NCBI GenBank assembly: GCA_024689285.1 | Contig: JAILDR010000011.1 | Location: 1-39,461, forward strand | Length of the DNA stretch: 39,461 nt | Direction of reading: 5' to 3' | Origin: Bacteroidales bacterium | GTDB taxonomy: Bacteria; Bacteroidota; Bacteroidia; Bacteroidales; F082 | Shown here: positions 25,170 through 31,506 of the stretch, one piece after another | Position numbering within the stretch: the first letter of the stretch is position 1 | How the letters are laid out: each line of letters starts with the position of its first letter | Made by a program: the position numbers and the translations under genes | The notes under the pieces: model-generated | Told to the model about the DNA's origin: nothing | Database searches by the model: none | Seen by the model: the letters and a program-made list of their open reading frames with translations, nothing else

Positions 25170-26372
25170 ATGAAAACCATCAAAGACATCTATAAAATCG
25201 GCATCGGGCCTTCGAGCAGCCACACTATGGGGCCGCAAAAGGCCGCCAAAATCTTCAATGAGCGGTATCCCCATGCCGCCAACTTCGAGGTGACGCTCTA
25301 CGGTAGCCTCGCCGCCACCGGTAAGGGTCACATGACAGACAGGGCCATCCTCAACACCCTTCAGGCACCCACCAATATTATATGGTGCCCTGATATCATC
25401 CCGACGTTCCACCCCAATGGAATGTTGTTCAAGGCCTTCAATGAAGCCAAGGAACTGTTAGGTGAATGGACGGTCTACAGTATCGGAGGCGGCAACCTTG
25501 CCGAAGAAGGCAAACAAAGCGAGCAACCTGAAATATACCCGCTTTCCAAGATGACCGACATTCTCAATTGGTGCGAGCAACGCGGACGCACCTACTGGGA
25601 ATATGTATACGAATACGAGAACTCGATCGAAATCGAGGACTACATGAGGGAGGTGTGGCGCGTGATGCAATCCGCTGTTGAGCGGGGTCTGGAAGCTGAA
25701 GGTGTACTGCCTGGACCTCTCAACCTGAGCCGCAAAGCCGCCGCCTACCACATCAAGGCCTCGGGATACACCCACACGCTGAAGAGCCGCGGTTTGGTCT
25801 ACAGCTATGCTTTGGCCGTATCGGAAGAGAACGCCTCGGGCGGACAAATCGTCACCGCACCTACCTGTGGGTCGTGCGGCGTGATGCCAGCGGTGTTGTA
25901 TCACCTTTTCAAGAGTTATGAGTTTACGGAACAGCGCATCTGTCGTGCCTTGGTGACGGCAGGTCTGGTAGGCAACATCGTACGCACCAATGCTTCTATC
26001 TCAGGTGCTGAAGTGGGCTGTCAGGGCGAGGTGGGCGTGGCATGTGCTATGGCTGCCGCCGCTGCCAACCAACTGTTTGGAGGCAGTCCGGCCCAGATTG
26101 AGTATGCTGCCGAGATGGCCTTGGAGCATCACTTGGGCATGACCTGCGACCCGGTATGCGGTCTCGTACAGATTCCCTGCATCGAGCGCAACGCCTACGC
26201 TGCCGCCCGTGCCCTCGATTCCAACATCTATTCCACCTTCTCTGACGGACGTCACCGTGTGTCGTTCGACAAGGTGGTGGAAACCATGAAAGAAACTGGC
26301 AAAGACCTGCCTTCACTCTACAAAGAGACCTCACAAGGCGGTTTGGCCCGTGATTACACACAAATGGATTAA
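25170..26372 (+). CDS. sdaA: L-serine ammonia-lyase, iron-sulfur dependent, single chain
   Basis: This cytosolic [4Fe-4S] enzyme turns L-serine into pyruvate and ammonia. From ATG 25170 the protein is 400 aa: an N-terminal beta domain with IGIGPSSSHTMGP and an alpha domain with the cluster cysteines in APTCGSCGVMPAV, TCDPVCGLVQIPC and the GCQGEVG motif. Both domains are on one chain, as in the SdaA type. It is followed after 5 nt by sufE, an Fe-S assembly gene, which fits an enzyme with a labile cluster. The longer frame from 25047 is rejected because it runs through the promoter region. Confidence 0.95.
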   Translation: MKTIKDIYKIGIGPSSSHTMGPQKAAKIFNERYPHAANFEVTLYGSLAATGKGHMTDRAILNTLQAPTNIIWCPDIIPTFHPNGMLFKAFNEAKELLGEWTVYSIGGGNLAEEGKQSEQPEIYPLSKMTDILNWCEQRGRTYWEYVYEYENSIEIEDYMREVWRVMQSAVERGLEAEGVLPGPLNLSRKAAAYHIKASGYTHTLKSRGLVYSYALAVSEENASGGQIVTAPTCGSCGVMPAVLYHLFKSYEFTEQRICRALVTAGLVGNIVRTNASISGAEVGCQGEVGVACAMAAAAANQLFGGSPAQIEYAAEMALEHHLGMTCDPVCGLVQIPCIERNAYAAARALDSNIYSTFSDGRHRVSFDKVVETMKETGKDLPSLYKETSQGGLARDYTQMD

Positions 26373-26377
26373 CAGAT

Positions 26378-26806
26378 ATGACAATCAAAGAGATACAAGA
26401 CAGCATCGTAGAAGACTTCTCCATGTTTGACGACTGGATGGATCGCTACGCCATGCTTATCGAGATGGGCAAGGAATGCCCCGTCATCGACGACCAATAC
26501 CGCAACGACCAATACCTGATCAATGGATGCCAATCGCGCGTGTGGCTTCATGCCGAGCTCAAAGACGGCAAAGTGTATTACACCGCTGACAGCGATGCCG
26601 TCATCACCAAGGGTATCGTCAACTTATTAATAAAGGTGTTCTCTGGTCAGACACCGAAAGATATATTGTCAGCTGACCTGTCGTTTTTAGACAAAATCGG
26701 ACTCAAAGAACATTTGAGTCCGACCCGTTCCAACGGATTGCTCTCCATGCTGAAGCAGATGTTGCTTTATGCCGAGGCATACAATCTAAAAACAGAACAA
26801 CAATGA
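26378..26806 (+). CDS. sufE: SufE-type sulfur acceptor protein
   Basis: SufE accepts persulfide sulfur from the cysteine desulfurase SufS and passes it to the SufBCD scaffold. The 142-aa protein has the acceptor Cys C51 in LINGCQSRVW, the DQYLINGC loop typical of the family and the conserved RSNGLLSML helix. It lies 5 nt behind the Fe-S enzyme sdaA, so the two are translated from one message. It contains a copy of the 19-bp A/T motif (26621-26639). Confidence 0.95.
   Translation: MTIKEIQDSIVEDFSMFDDWMDRYAMLIEMGKECPVIDDQYRNDQYLINGCQSRVWLHAELKDGKVYYTADSDAVITKGIVNLLIKVFSGQTPKDILSADLSFLDKIGLKEHLSPTRSNGLLSMLKQMLLYAEAYNLKTEQQ
26621..26639 (+). repeat. 19-bp repeat shared with mtnN, copy 2
   Basis: AACTTATTAATAAAGGTGT inside sufE, identical to 15943-15961 in mtnN, here read as N-L-L-I-K-V. 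Confidence 0.8.
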
Positions 26807-26807
26807 G

Positions 26808-26825
26808 CCTCATAAGGTCATGAGG
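26808..26825. terminator. Hairpin between convergent sufE and MIP18-family genes
   Basis: CCTCAT and ATGAGG form a 6-bp stem with a 6-nt loop directly after the sufE stop. There is no good T tract on either side, so it is a moderate candidate for a shared terminator. Confidence 0.4.
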
Positions 26826-26835
26826 GCAAAACAAG

Positions 26836-27195
26836 TCAATACATAAAATCCATCGGGGAATAATTGGCGAAATCGCCATCCAAGCCCAATTCGGCCTTGG
26901 CCTCGTCGGATAACATGCTGATGTCCCAAACGGGGTCGAACGTCAGTTCGACCTCGGTTTTTTTCACACCCATGACAGCCTGCACGCGGGTCTTCACCTC
27001 AGCAGGCAGGGTTTCTGCCACAGGACAGTTGGGTGCTGTCACCGTCATCACAATCTTTACGTTGCCTTCTTCATCCACATCTATGCCATAGATGAGATGA
27101 AGGGTCCAAATATCCACCGGAATCTCAGGGTCGTAAATGGTTTTTAAGACGCTGATAACGGTATCCTTCAGTTTGTTTCTTTCTTCCTCGTTCAT
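26836..27195 (-). CDS. MIP18/DUF59-family Fe-S assembly protein
   Basis: A 119-aa protein with the family motifs YDPEIPVDIWTLHLIY (DPEIP at 22-26) and TAPNCPVAE with C57, followed by DPVWDISMLSDEAKAELGL. Members (SufT, PaaD, CIAO2-like) help mature Fe-S proteins. It is convergent with sufE 29 nt away and overlaps the upstream phosphotransferase gene by 4 nt (ATGA). Together with sdaA and sufE this gives an Fe-S flavoured neighbourhood. Confidence 0.92.
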   Translation of the reverse strand: MNEEERNKLKDTVISVLKTIYDPEIPVDIWTLHLIYGIDVDEEGNVKIVMTVTAPNCPVAETLPAEVKTRVQAVMGVKKTEVELTFDPVWDISMLSDEAKAELGLDGDFANYSPMDFMY

Positions 27196-28049
27196 TGTTC
27201 AAGTAAATCTTTTGCCATACCCAAGAACATCAACGCCACAGCATTGAAATCCATGTTCAAATCCTTACTCAGGCCAACTTTATCCTTGAAGATGGCCACA
27301 TTGTACCATTGCAGGCACTGGAAAGCGCGGTGGAAATAGAGGCGTTCCAATTCGTCCTCGACAGGCTTGTGCCCCACGTAAGCTTCCAAAAGTGAAAGGG
27401 CTTTGTCGAAGCCGGCATTACCATAGCAGGCAATATCATAAAACGGATCATTCATGCCAGCAAACTCCCAGTCCAACACATACAGCTTATCGCCGCTGAT
27501 AACAAGGTTGGTGGGCTGATAGTCGCAATGGCAGGGCACCGAAGGCAATTGGCCAAACGACTTGCGCATCGCCTCTAACCTGCCCCTTAAATCAAGGTAC
27601 TCCTGCGGATGTTTGAATCCCATCTCGCGACAGTAGCGTTCATATCCATCAAGACGGCCAAAGGCATTATAATCCTTAAACTTCAGGTCGCTGTTATGAA
27701 TCTGCTTCAGAGCCTTGACCGACATATCATTATAGGAGACCACATCCGTAGTACTCATGATGGTGCCTTCTACATATTCTGCCAGCTTCTCGCCCGAACG
27801 GATTTCCACGTAGGTAGTCACGTTGTTCAGTCCCAAGCGGTCCACCTCCTGGATGTTGGCCCATTCGTCGTCGCGGTCTACAAACCTTTCGGCAAACTTG
27901 CCCGGCACGCGGTAGGTATATTTCTTGCCTTCGCATTCCACAACATAGGTATAATTGCTCATCCCGCCCTCAAGGCGCATCACAATCTTGGCATCGTGGG
28001 CATGAAGCAGGGCATTAACTCTAAAAACAATATACTCTTCGATATTCAT
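27192..28049 (-). CDS. Choline-kinase/APH-fold phosphotransferase (LicA-like)
   Basis: A 285-aa protein of the choline/ethanolamine kinase and aminoglycoside-phosphotransferase fold. The Brenner motif CHCDYQPTN gives catalytic D176 and N181; the metal-binding D193 follows in LYVLDWEFAG; the N-lobe has GGMSNYTY, close to the phosphate-binding loop of LicA-type choline kinases. The substrate is likely choline, ethanolamine or a similar small alcohol used for envelope decoration or lipid synthesis, but this cannot be decided from sequence. It overlaps the MIP18-family gene by 4 nt. Confidence 0.85.
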   Translation of the reverse strand: MNIEEYIVFRVNALLHAHDAKIVMRLEGGMSNYTYVVECEGKKYTYRVPGKFAERFVDRDDEWANIQEVDRLGLNNVTTYVEIRSGEKLAEYVEGTIMSTTDVVSYNDMSVKALKQIHNSDLKFKDYNAFGRLDGYERYCREMGFKHPQEYLDLRGRLEAMRKSFGQLPSVPCHCDYQPTNLVISGDKLYVLDWEFAGMNDPFYDIACYGNAGFDKALSLLEAYVGHKPVEDELERLYFHRAFQCLQWYNVAIFKDKVGLSKDLNMDFNAVALMFLGMAKDLLEQ

Positions 28050-28074
28050 ATCATTATGGTATTAAAACAAGGTG

Positions 28075-28082
28075 CAAATATA
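28075..28082 (-). promoter_or_regulatory. Bacteroidota -7 box for the phosphotransferase operon
   Basis: The minus strand reads TATATTTGC, 25 nt upstream of ATG 28049. Confidence 0.6.
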
Positions 28083-28178
28083 CGCCATATTTGCAGAATA
28101 AAACATCATACAACTGCCGTTTTTTTCCATCAGATGAATTAATTTCCATTCTTAGTGCCTTGATAAGCGATTTTATTG

Positions 28179-28186
28179 TATTTTTG
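28179..28186 (+). promoter_or_regulatory. Bacteroidota -7 box for tRNA-Ala(CGC)
   Basis: TATTTTTGC lies 33 nt upstream of the tRNA. Confidence 0.6.
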
Positions 28187-28219
28187 CCGCCGCTAAGGCT
28201 ATTGAGCTTATCGAAGCAA

Positions 28220-28292
28220 GGGGATTTAGCTCATCTGGTAGAGCGTCAGGTTCGCAATCTGAAGGTGGCCGGTTCGAGTCCGGTAATCTCCA
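28220..28292 (+). tRNA. tRNA-Ala (anticodon CGC)
   Basis: It folds as acceptor GGGGATT/AATCTCC, D arm GCTC/GAGC, anticodon arm TCAGG-TTCGCAA-TCTGA with CGC at 34-36, and T arm GCCGG-TTCGAGT-CCGGT. The G3-U70 pair confirms alanine identity. CCA is not encoded. It marks the left boundary of the accessory stretch. Confidence 0.93.
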
Positions 28293-28306
28293 CAAATCCT
28301 CAAAAC

Positions 28307-28340
28307 AACCCGTTGAAACCAACGGGTTGTTCTTGTTTTT
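28307..28340 (+). terminator. Rho-independent terminator of tRNA-Ala(CGC)
   Basis: AACCCGTTG and CAACGGGTT form a perfect 9-bp stem with a 4-nt loop, followed by GTTCTTGTTTTT. Confidence 0.85.
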
Positions 28341-28347
28341 AGCGATA

Positions 28348-28431
28348 AGGCATATCGCTGCAAGAGAAAAGGCTTATCGCTTCAAGAGAGAAGGCTTGTT
28401 GCTTCGAGAGAAAAGGCATATCGCTCAAAAA
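28348..28431 (+). repeat. 22-bp tandem repeat, about 3.5 units
   Basis: Three full units start at 28348, 28370 and 28392, each of the form AGGCWTATCGCTNCAAGAGARA, and a fourth partial unit starts at 28414. Units match at about 17-19 of 22 positions. The repeat directly follows the tRNA terminator and has no spacers, so it is not CRISPR. Confidence 0.85.
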
Positions 28432-28437
28432 GGAAAC

Positions 28438-28464
28438 GGGGAGCCGCCTGATGGCGGACTCCCC
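28438..28464 (-). terminator. Strong hairpin, likely terminator of the leftward small-ORF unit
   Basis: GGGGAG-CCGCC and GGCGG-A-CTCCCC form an 11-bp stem with a 4-nt TGAT loop and one bulged A. On the minus strand it is followed by GTTTCCTTTTTGAG, so it would end transcripts coming from the 45-codon ORF at 28514-28651. Confidence 0.6.
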
Positions 28465-28513
28465 TCTGACCCCTCGAAAATTAACTGCAACAACTGCAAC
28501 AACTGCAACAGAA

Positions 28514-28651
28514 TTAGCTCGCGAGTTTGACTTTCTTCATGTAAACCTCTGTCTTGCAGAAATTTCTGCCATCTTCGTCAAAAACAATATTTTTTCGGTT
28601 CATCCAGACCCGTAAGGGCGCGATGCCGCTGTTTTCTTGAAATGGTAACAT
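28514..28651 (-). CDS. Hypothetical 45-aa protein inside the inverted-repeat element
   Basis: ATG at 28651 opens 45 codons ending in TAA five nt from the left inverted-repeat arm. The peptide is well mixed in composition (starts MLPFQENSGIAPLRVWMNRK, ends MKKVKLAS) and matches no family I know. A promoter box lies 280 nt upstream at 28933-28940, with the 11-bp repeats in the predicted leader, and a strong hairpin lies downstream at 28438-28464. The unit thus looks complete, but coding is unproven; it could also be the tail of a decayed gene. Confidence 0.4.
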   Translation of the reverse strand: MLPFQENSGIAPLRVWMNRKNIVFDEDGRNFCKTEVYMKKVKLAS

Positions 28652-28696
28652 GATTTTTGGTTTTAAAAGGTTATAAAAAAAGGTGAAAATTTGGGG

Positions 28697-28751
28697 TCAA
28701 AGTTAAGTCAGACTTATGTCAGAGTTACATCAGACTTACATCAGAGTTGGA
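28697..28751. repeat. Five 11-bp direct repeats, family A
   Basis: Units start at 28697, 28708, 28719, 28730 and 28741, of the form TCAGASTTACA with changes mostly in positions 6 and 9-11. Eleven is not a multiple of three, so the reading phase rotates through all frames every three units. Confidence 0.85.
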
Positions 28752-28824
28752 AATATAACTAACTTGGGTCATTTTGGGTTCGTTTTTTGTTAAATTTTGG
28801 TTCATTTTTTGGGCTATTCCTGGG

Positions 28825-28868
28825 TAGGAGGAAAGTAGGAGTTAGGTAGGAGTTACATAGGAGTTGGA
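28825..28868. repeat. Four 11-bp direct repeats, family B
   Basis: Units start at 28825, 28836, 28847 and 28858, of the form TAGGAGTTACA. The last two units (TAGGAGTTACA, TAGGAGTTGGA) differ from units of family A (TCAGAGTTACA, TCAGAGTTGGA) only at positions 2-3, and both arrays are followed by AAT, so the two arrays are diverged copies of one block. Confidence 0.85.
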
Positions 28869-28932
28869 AATTTTGGATTTTGCGGTCATTTTTGGTTAAA
28901 TTTTGGTGTTTGGTTTTTCGGTTTTGGTGCTG

Positions 28933-28940
28933 CAAAGATA
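28933..28940 (-). promoter_or_regulatory. Leftward -7 box inside the element
   Basis: The minus strand reads TATCTTTGC. It would transcribe both repeat arrays and then the 45-codon ORF. Confidence 0.45.
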
Positions 28941-29150
28941 CGACAAAGATTTTCGCTTTTCGAATAAAAAGGCAAAAAAGTTAGTTGTATAAACAACTTT
29001 TTATCAACTCACTAATACACAATCAAATATGCTTTTCTTTCGGTCGTTTTGTTGCAGTTGTTGCAGTTGTTGCAGTTTTTTTTCGGCCCTATGCGAGGCT
29101 TGTTATTGGTCTTTTAAGATGACGGCACCTTTGCTTTGCAGGTAAATTAT

Positions 29151-29158
29151 TACCTTTG
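29151..29158 (+). promoter_or_regulatory. -7 box abutting the hypothetical gene start
   Basis: TACCTTTGC, with TTTGCTTTG about 17 nt upstream as a -33-like element. It ends four nt before the ATG at 29163, which predicts a leaderless or near-leaderless message. Confidence 0.6.
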
Positions 29159-29162
29159 CGGC

Positions 29163-30464
29163 ATGAACAACAGAGAAGGTGTCAATAGAAAAAAGGAGTA
29201 TTACGAAGGGCTAAAGATTGTCGTTGCCGAACCTTTGGATGAGAAATACAAGGCATCCGTCGAGACTTTCATGGGACTGAAAAGCGTTTCTTCTGAAGCT
29301 AAGGAAACCATGCGTTTCTCCACTGAGGTATTGCAGCCTTTTACCAACGCCCTTTCCTTTATCGTAAACAATCGCTTCATCATTGAGGACAAGGCTTTTC
29401 TGATAGAGAACAACACCGACGACCCACCATTGACACCGCTTGAAATCTTCGATGTACTGGATTATCTCATTCCATCGACTGTCAGGGAATTTCTCGGTGT
29501 ATTGAAGATTGATTCAATGGCAATGGAAAAATTGTTCGGGTATTGGTTGTACGACGACATGGATTGTTTTGTCGCCTTGCTTCAGAAAGAAAACTGCGAC
29601 CTAACCCGTATCTCAAAACTATGCCGCTGCTGTTGGGATGATGCTTTTTCCGTAAGCGAGATACCCCATTCCGAGGCTCCTATGATGGTGGAAACGCTCA
29701 CTGGTGTTTTGAAACACAGCGAGGGACAGGATAAACAGCAATTAAGGGGAAGTGCCAATCAGATGCTTCAATCCATGGAGGAAATTGAGGCTGCGGAAAA
29801 AGACGGTGAGGATTACGACCTTGAAGATTCGTTCAAAGACTACCGACAATTCTGTGTGGATTGTTTCAGGAACCAGTTATTCAATTATTGGAACTGGGAA
29901 GCGGAGCTTAAACCAAGGGAAGCCAGAATCATTGAGCCTGTCTTGGAGCATCCATTGGCCGTAAAGTTGGTTGAGCGTTTCAGGGAGGAATATGTAGAGG
30001 AACAAAATTTGCAGTCATCAGCCCCATTCATCTTGCCTGATGATTTTTTCCATTGGCACCATAAATCAAATAATCCAAGAGAATACTTCTATATGGACGA
30101 CACCTTTAAGAGAAAAGGCGTGGAAACCTTTACGGCTTTCATCAATTGGCTCGCTGAAAAGGATTATATTGCAGATGACAATGATGTAAAAGCATTGTTC
30201 GCCTATCGCCTGACGGGAAGATGTCGTCCCGAAGGAAAGGAGCTACCTGTTATCGAATGGCACGGGAAAAACAACAAACCCTACGAACTCATCTATATTG
30301 TCAGGAACTTTTCAGACCGTGGCGACTACAGGAAGATGCGTCTTTTCTTCCAAGGGCCCGAGTGGGTGAAAGACCGCGACAGCAGCTATGCCAACTCTGC
30401 CGATTCGGAGTTCAGAAGGAAAATGGCGGAGTTTTATCCTGAGGCTTGTGAGTTTAAGAAGTAA
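29163..30464 (+). CDS. Hypothetical protein, 433 aa
   Basis: I do not recognise the family. From ATG 29163 (the frame is open 9 codons upstream but that part overlaps the promoter) the protein has no signal peptide or membrane span and is acidic, with many aromatic residues. The N-terminal half is alpha-helical; residues 145-160 contain a cysteine cluster KLCRCCWDD; the C-terminal third carries FINWLAEKDYIADDNDVKALFAYRLTG-like helices (split in the text by me) and EWHGKNNKPYELIYIVR and FFQGPEW, which look like a compact domain. It stands alone between the inverted-repeat element and a hairpin at 30485, so it is probably accessory DNA. Confidence 0.75.
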   Translation: MNNREGVNRKKEYYEGLKIVVAEPLDEKYKASVETFMGLKSVSSEAKETMRFSTEVLQPFTNALSFIVNNRFIIEDKAFLIENNTDDPPLTPLEIFDVLDYLIPSTVREFLGVLKIDSMAMEKLFGYWLYDDMDCFVALLQKENCDLTRISKLCRCCWDDAFSVSEIPHSEAPMMVETLTGVLKHSEGQDKQQLRGSANQMLQSMEEIEAAEKDGEDYDLEDSFKDYRQFCVDCFRNQLFNYWNWEAELKPREARIIEPVLEHPLAVKLVERFREEYVEEQNLQSSAPFILPDDFFHWHHKSNNPREYFYMDDTFKRKGVETFTAFINWLAEKDYIADDNDVKALFAYRLTGRCRPEGKELPVIEWHGKNNKPYELIYIVRNFSDRGDYRKMRLFFQGPEWVKDRDSSYANSADSEFRRKMAEFYPEACEFKK

Positions 30465-30484
30465 TCCCCAAAGAGATATTTACC

Positions 30485-30515
30485 GCCAAACTTTGAATTT
30501 TTTGGCAAGTTTGGC
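30485..30515 (+). terminator. Hairpin after the hypothetical gene
   Basis: GCCAAACTT and AAGTTTGGC are perfect 9-bp arms around a 13-nt loop that holds a run of six T. It starts 21 nt after the stop of the 433-aa gene. The T run sits in the loop rather than after the stem, so terminator function is likely but not certain. Confidence 0.5.
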
Positions 30516-30697
30516 TTAACCTTCTTCAGCATTCTCAATAAATAAGTTGTTTATTGTTAGTACTTTAGCAAAATCATCACTGTGTTCACCTTGAGCCAAT
30601 CCCTTGGTGGTTACGACAAAAAGAACGGTGGGACAAAGCAGGAGTAGCAGTAGAACAAACGGATTTAAAGCTGTTTTTTGGCTGTCAGCGGTCGGCA

Positions 30698-30744
30698 ATC
30701 AGCCGTCAGCTACAGTGCTACCATGCTGATAGCTGACGGCTGAT
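30698..30744. repeat. 15-bp perfect inverted repeat
   Basis: ATCAGCCGTCAGCTA and TAGCTGACGGCTGAT flank a 17-nt loop. Partial copies of the GCTGATAGCTGA word continue on both sides (30682-30690 and 30744-30750). It resembles repetitive extragenic palindromes often seen as GCTGATAGCTGACG arrays in Bacteroidales. Confidence 0.75.
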
Positions 30745-30795
30745 AGCTGAAAGCCAACAAAGTACTTGGATTATTATAGAACAAATTATAGAGAT

Positions 30796-31047
30796 ATGAC
30801 GAATAAGAAATCAAAAGTGGCTGAGTTTTTCAGCAATGTCGGGATGGCGTCATCCTTCATCTGGATGTTGCCCGTGCTGGCCGTCGAAGGCATACAGGAG
30901 CATTTCGAGAGGAAAAGGAAAGCCAAACAACCCAAACCGAAACCTGTCCAGTTCGTATGCTCCGAATGTGGTGAAACCTTTGAGGCCGACAACATCGAGA
31001 AGGAAATGAGAAACCATGCATCTTCTAATGGCGATTATACCAATTGA
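30796..31047 (+). CDS. Small membrane protein with a CxxC zinc-ribbon-like tail, 83 aa
   Basis: From ATG 30796 the protein has a basic N-terminus, a hydrophobic helix (VGMASSFIWMLPVLAVEGI, about 15-33), a Lys/Pro-rich linker (KRKAKQPKPKPVQ) and a tail FVCSECGETFEADNIEKEMRNH, where CSEC followed by a distant His could bind zinc. No family recognised. It runs directly into the truncated AbiEii-like frame (31044), so it may be a small cargo gene in decaying accessory DNA. The frame's 10 upstream codons are omitted because they lack an ATG. Confidence 0.5.
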   Translation: MTNKKSKVAEFFSNVGMASSFIWMLPVLAVEGIQEHFERKRKAKQPKPKPVQFVCSECGETFEADNIEKEMRNHASSNGDYTN

Positions 31048-31420
31048 CAAAGGATTTTGTCTCTGCTTTTTGGAGTTTCATCCATGAAGGTGGCTATACC
31101 AGAGAAAAACAGCAGCGCAAGGATGGCGAACCCGCCTACGCTCTCTACCGTTTCAGAAGGCCGATCGAAACAGGCTATCCTAGCCAAATTGAGCTATTGG
31201 CAAGATATTCTGAATCGTTGGGAGAACCGAGAGAAGTCCGTATTGAACCCATACCGATGGTGGATTACCAATACAGTTTGTCTGCCATTGTTTTGGACGA
31301 TGATTTGTATCGGTTTGTCGTAGGCAACAGTAAAATGGCAAACGGAATCCAAGTGGCATCATTGGAATCGCTGATTTGTCTGAAGGCAAGAGCTTATCTG
31401 AATCTTTTGAAAGAAAGAAT
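31044..31420 (+). pseudogene. Broken AbiEii-like nucleotidyltransferase fragment
   Basis: The frame (TTG start at 31044, open to 31481) contains DFVSAFWSFIHEGGYTREKQ, YRFRRPIETGYPSQIELLAR, DYQYSLSAIVLDDDLYRF and ASLESLICLKARAYLNLLKE. The last is the typical segment of AbiEii/AbiGii-type proteins, normally followed by a KH..DVFRL tail. Here that tail is missing: after about 31420 the frame runs into the promoter of the next gene. The N-terminal nucleotidyltransferase core with its GGS and DxD-like residues is also absent. I read it as a middle fragment of a toxin-type gene. The family assignment is from memory of motifs. Confidence 0.5.
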
Positions 31421-31429
31421 CGTCCTTTT

Positions 31430-31461
31430 TTTGTTTCGTAACGATTTTGGCCTTATTTTTG
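31430..31461 (+). promoter_or_regulatory. Complete Bacteroidota promoter (-33 TTTG, -7 TATTTTTG)
   Basis: TTTG at 31430-31433 and TATTTTTG at 31454-31461 are 20 nt apart, the canonical layout. The start codon of the lipoprotein gene lies 45 nt downstream. This is the best two-box promoter in the window, and it lies where the AbiEii-like frame has lost its tail. Confidence 0.75.
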
Positions 31462-31506
31462 CAGGGTCGTTCATCTTGTAAATTTGATACACTAAACCTT
31501 TTCAAA

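Larger units (their letters stand above)
28483..29077. mobile_element. Miniature element with perfect 27-bp terminal inverted repeats
   Basis: Left arm 28483-28509 is three exact copies of AACTGCAAC. Right arm 29051-29077 is three exact copies of GTTGCAGTT, the precise reverse complement. Outside both arms a CGAAAA-like A run continues the symmetry. The 541-bp interior holds a 45-codon leftward ORF, five 11-bp repeats at 28697-28751, four related 11-bp repeats at 28825-28868 and a leftward promoter box at 28933-28940. No transposase is inside, so it would be non-autonomous, or a remnant of a larger element. I see no certain target-site duplication. A collapsed version with the same arm motif lies at 37069-37144. 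Confidence 0.6.
30465..30795. other. Intergenic region with two inverted repeats
   Basis: 331 nt without a supported gene. It holds the hairpins described at 30485-30515 and 30698-30744. A leftward 60-codon ORF (30516-30698) with an LLLLLL stretch is open, but has no promoter box and an odd composition, so I do not call it. Confidence 0.5.

Noticed and set aside
28091..28342. 83-codon ORF over tRNA-Ala(CGC)
   Set aside because: Its sequence HLVERQVRNLKVAGSSPV is the usual false translation of a tRNA gene.
28348..28431. Possible CRISPR array
   Set aside because: Repeat units are contiguous without spacers, and no cas genes are near.
30516..30698. 60-codon leftward ORF with a leucine run
   Set aside because: No promoter box, low-complexity core, and it ends inside the hairpin region; it could be a relic but is not supported.
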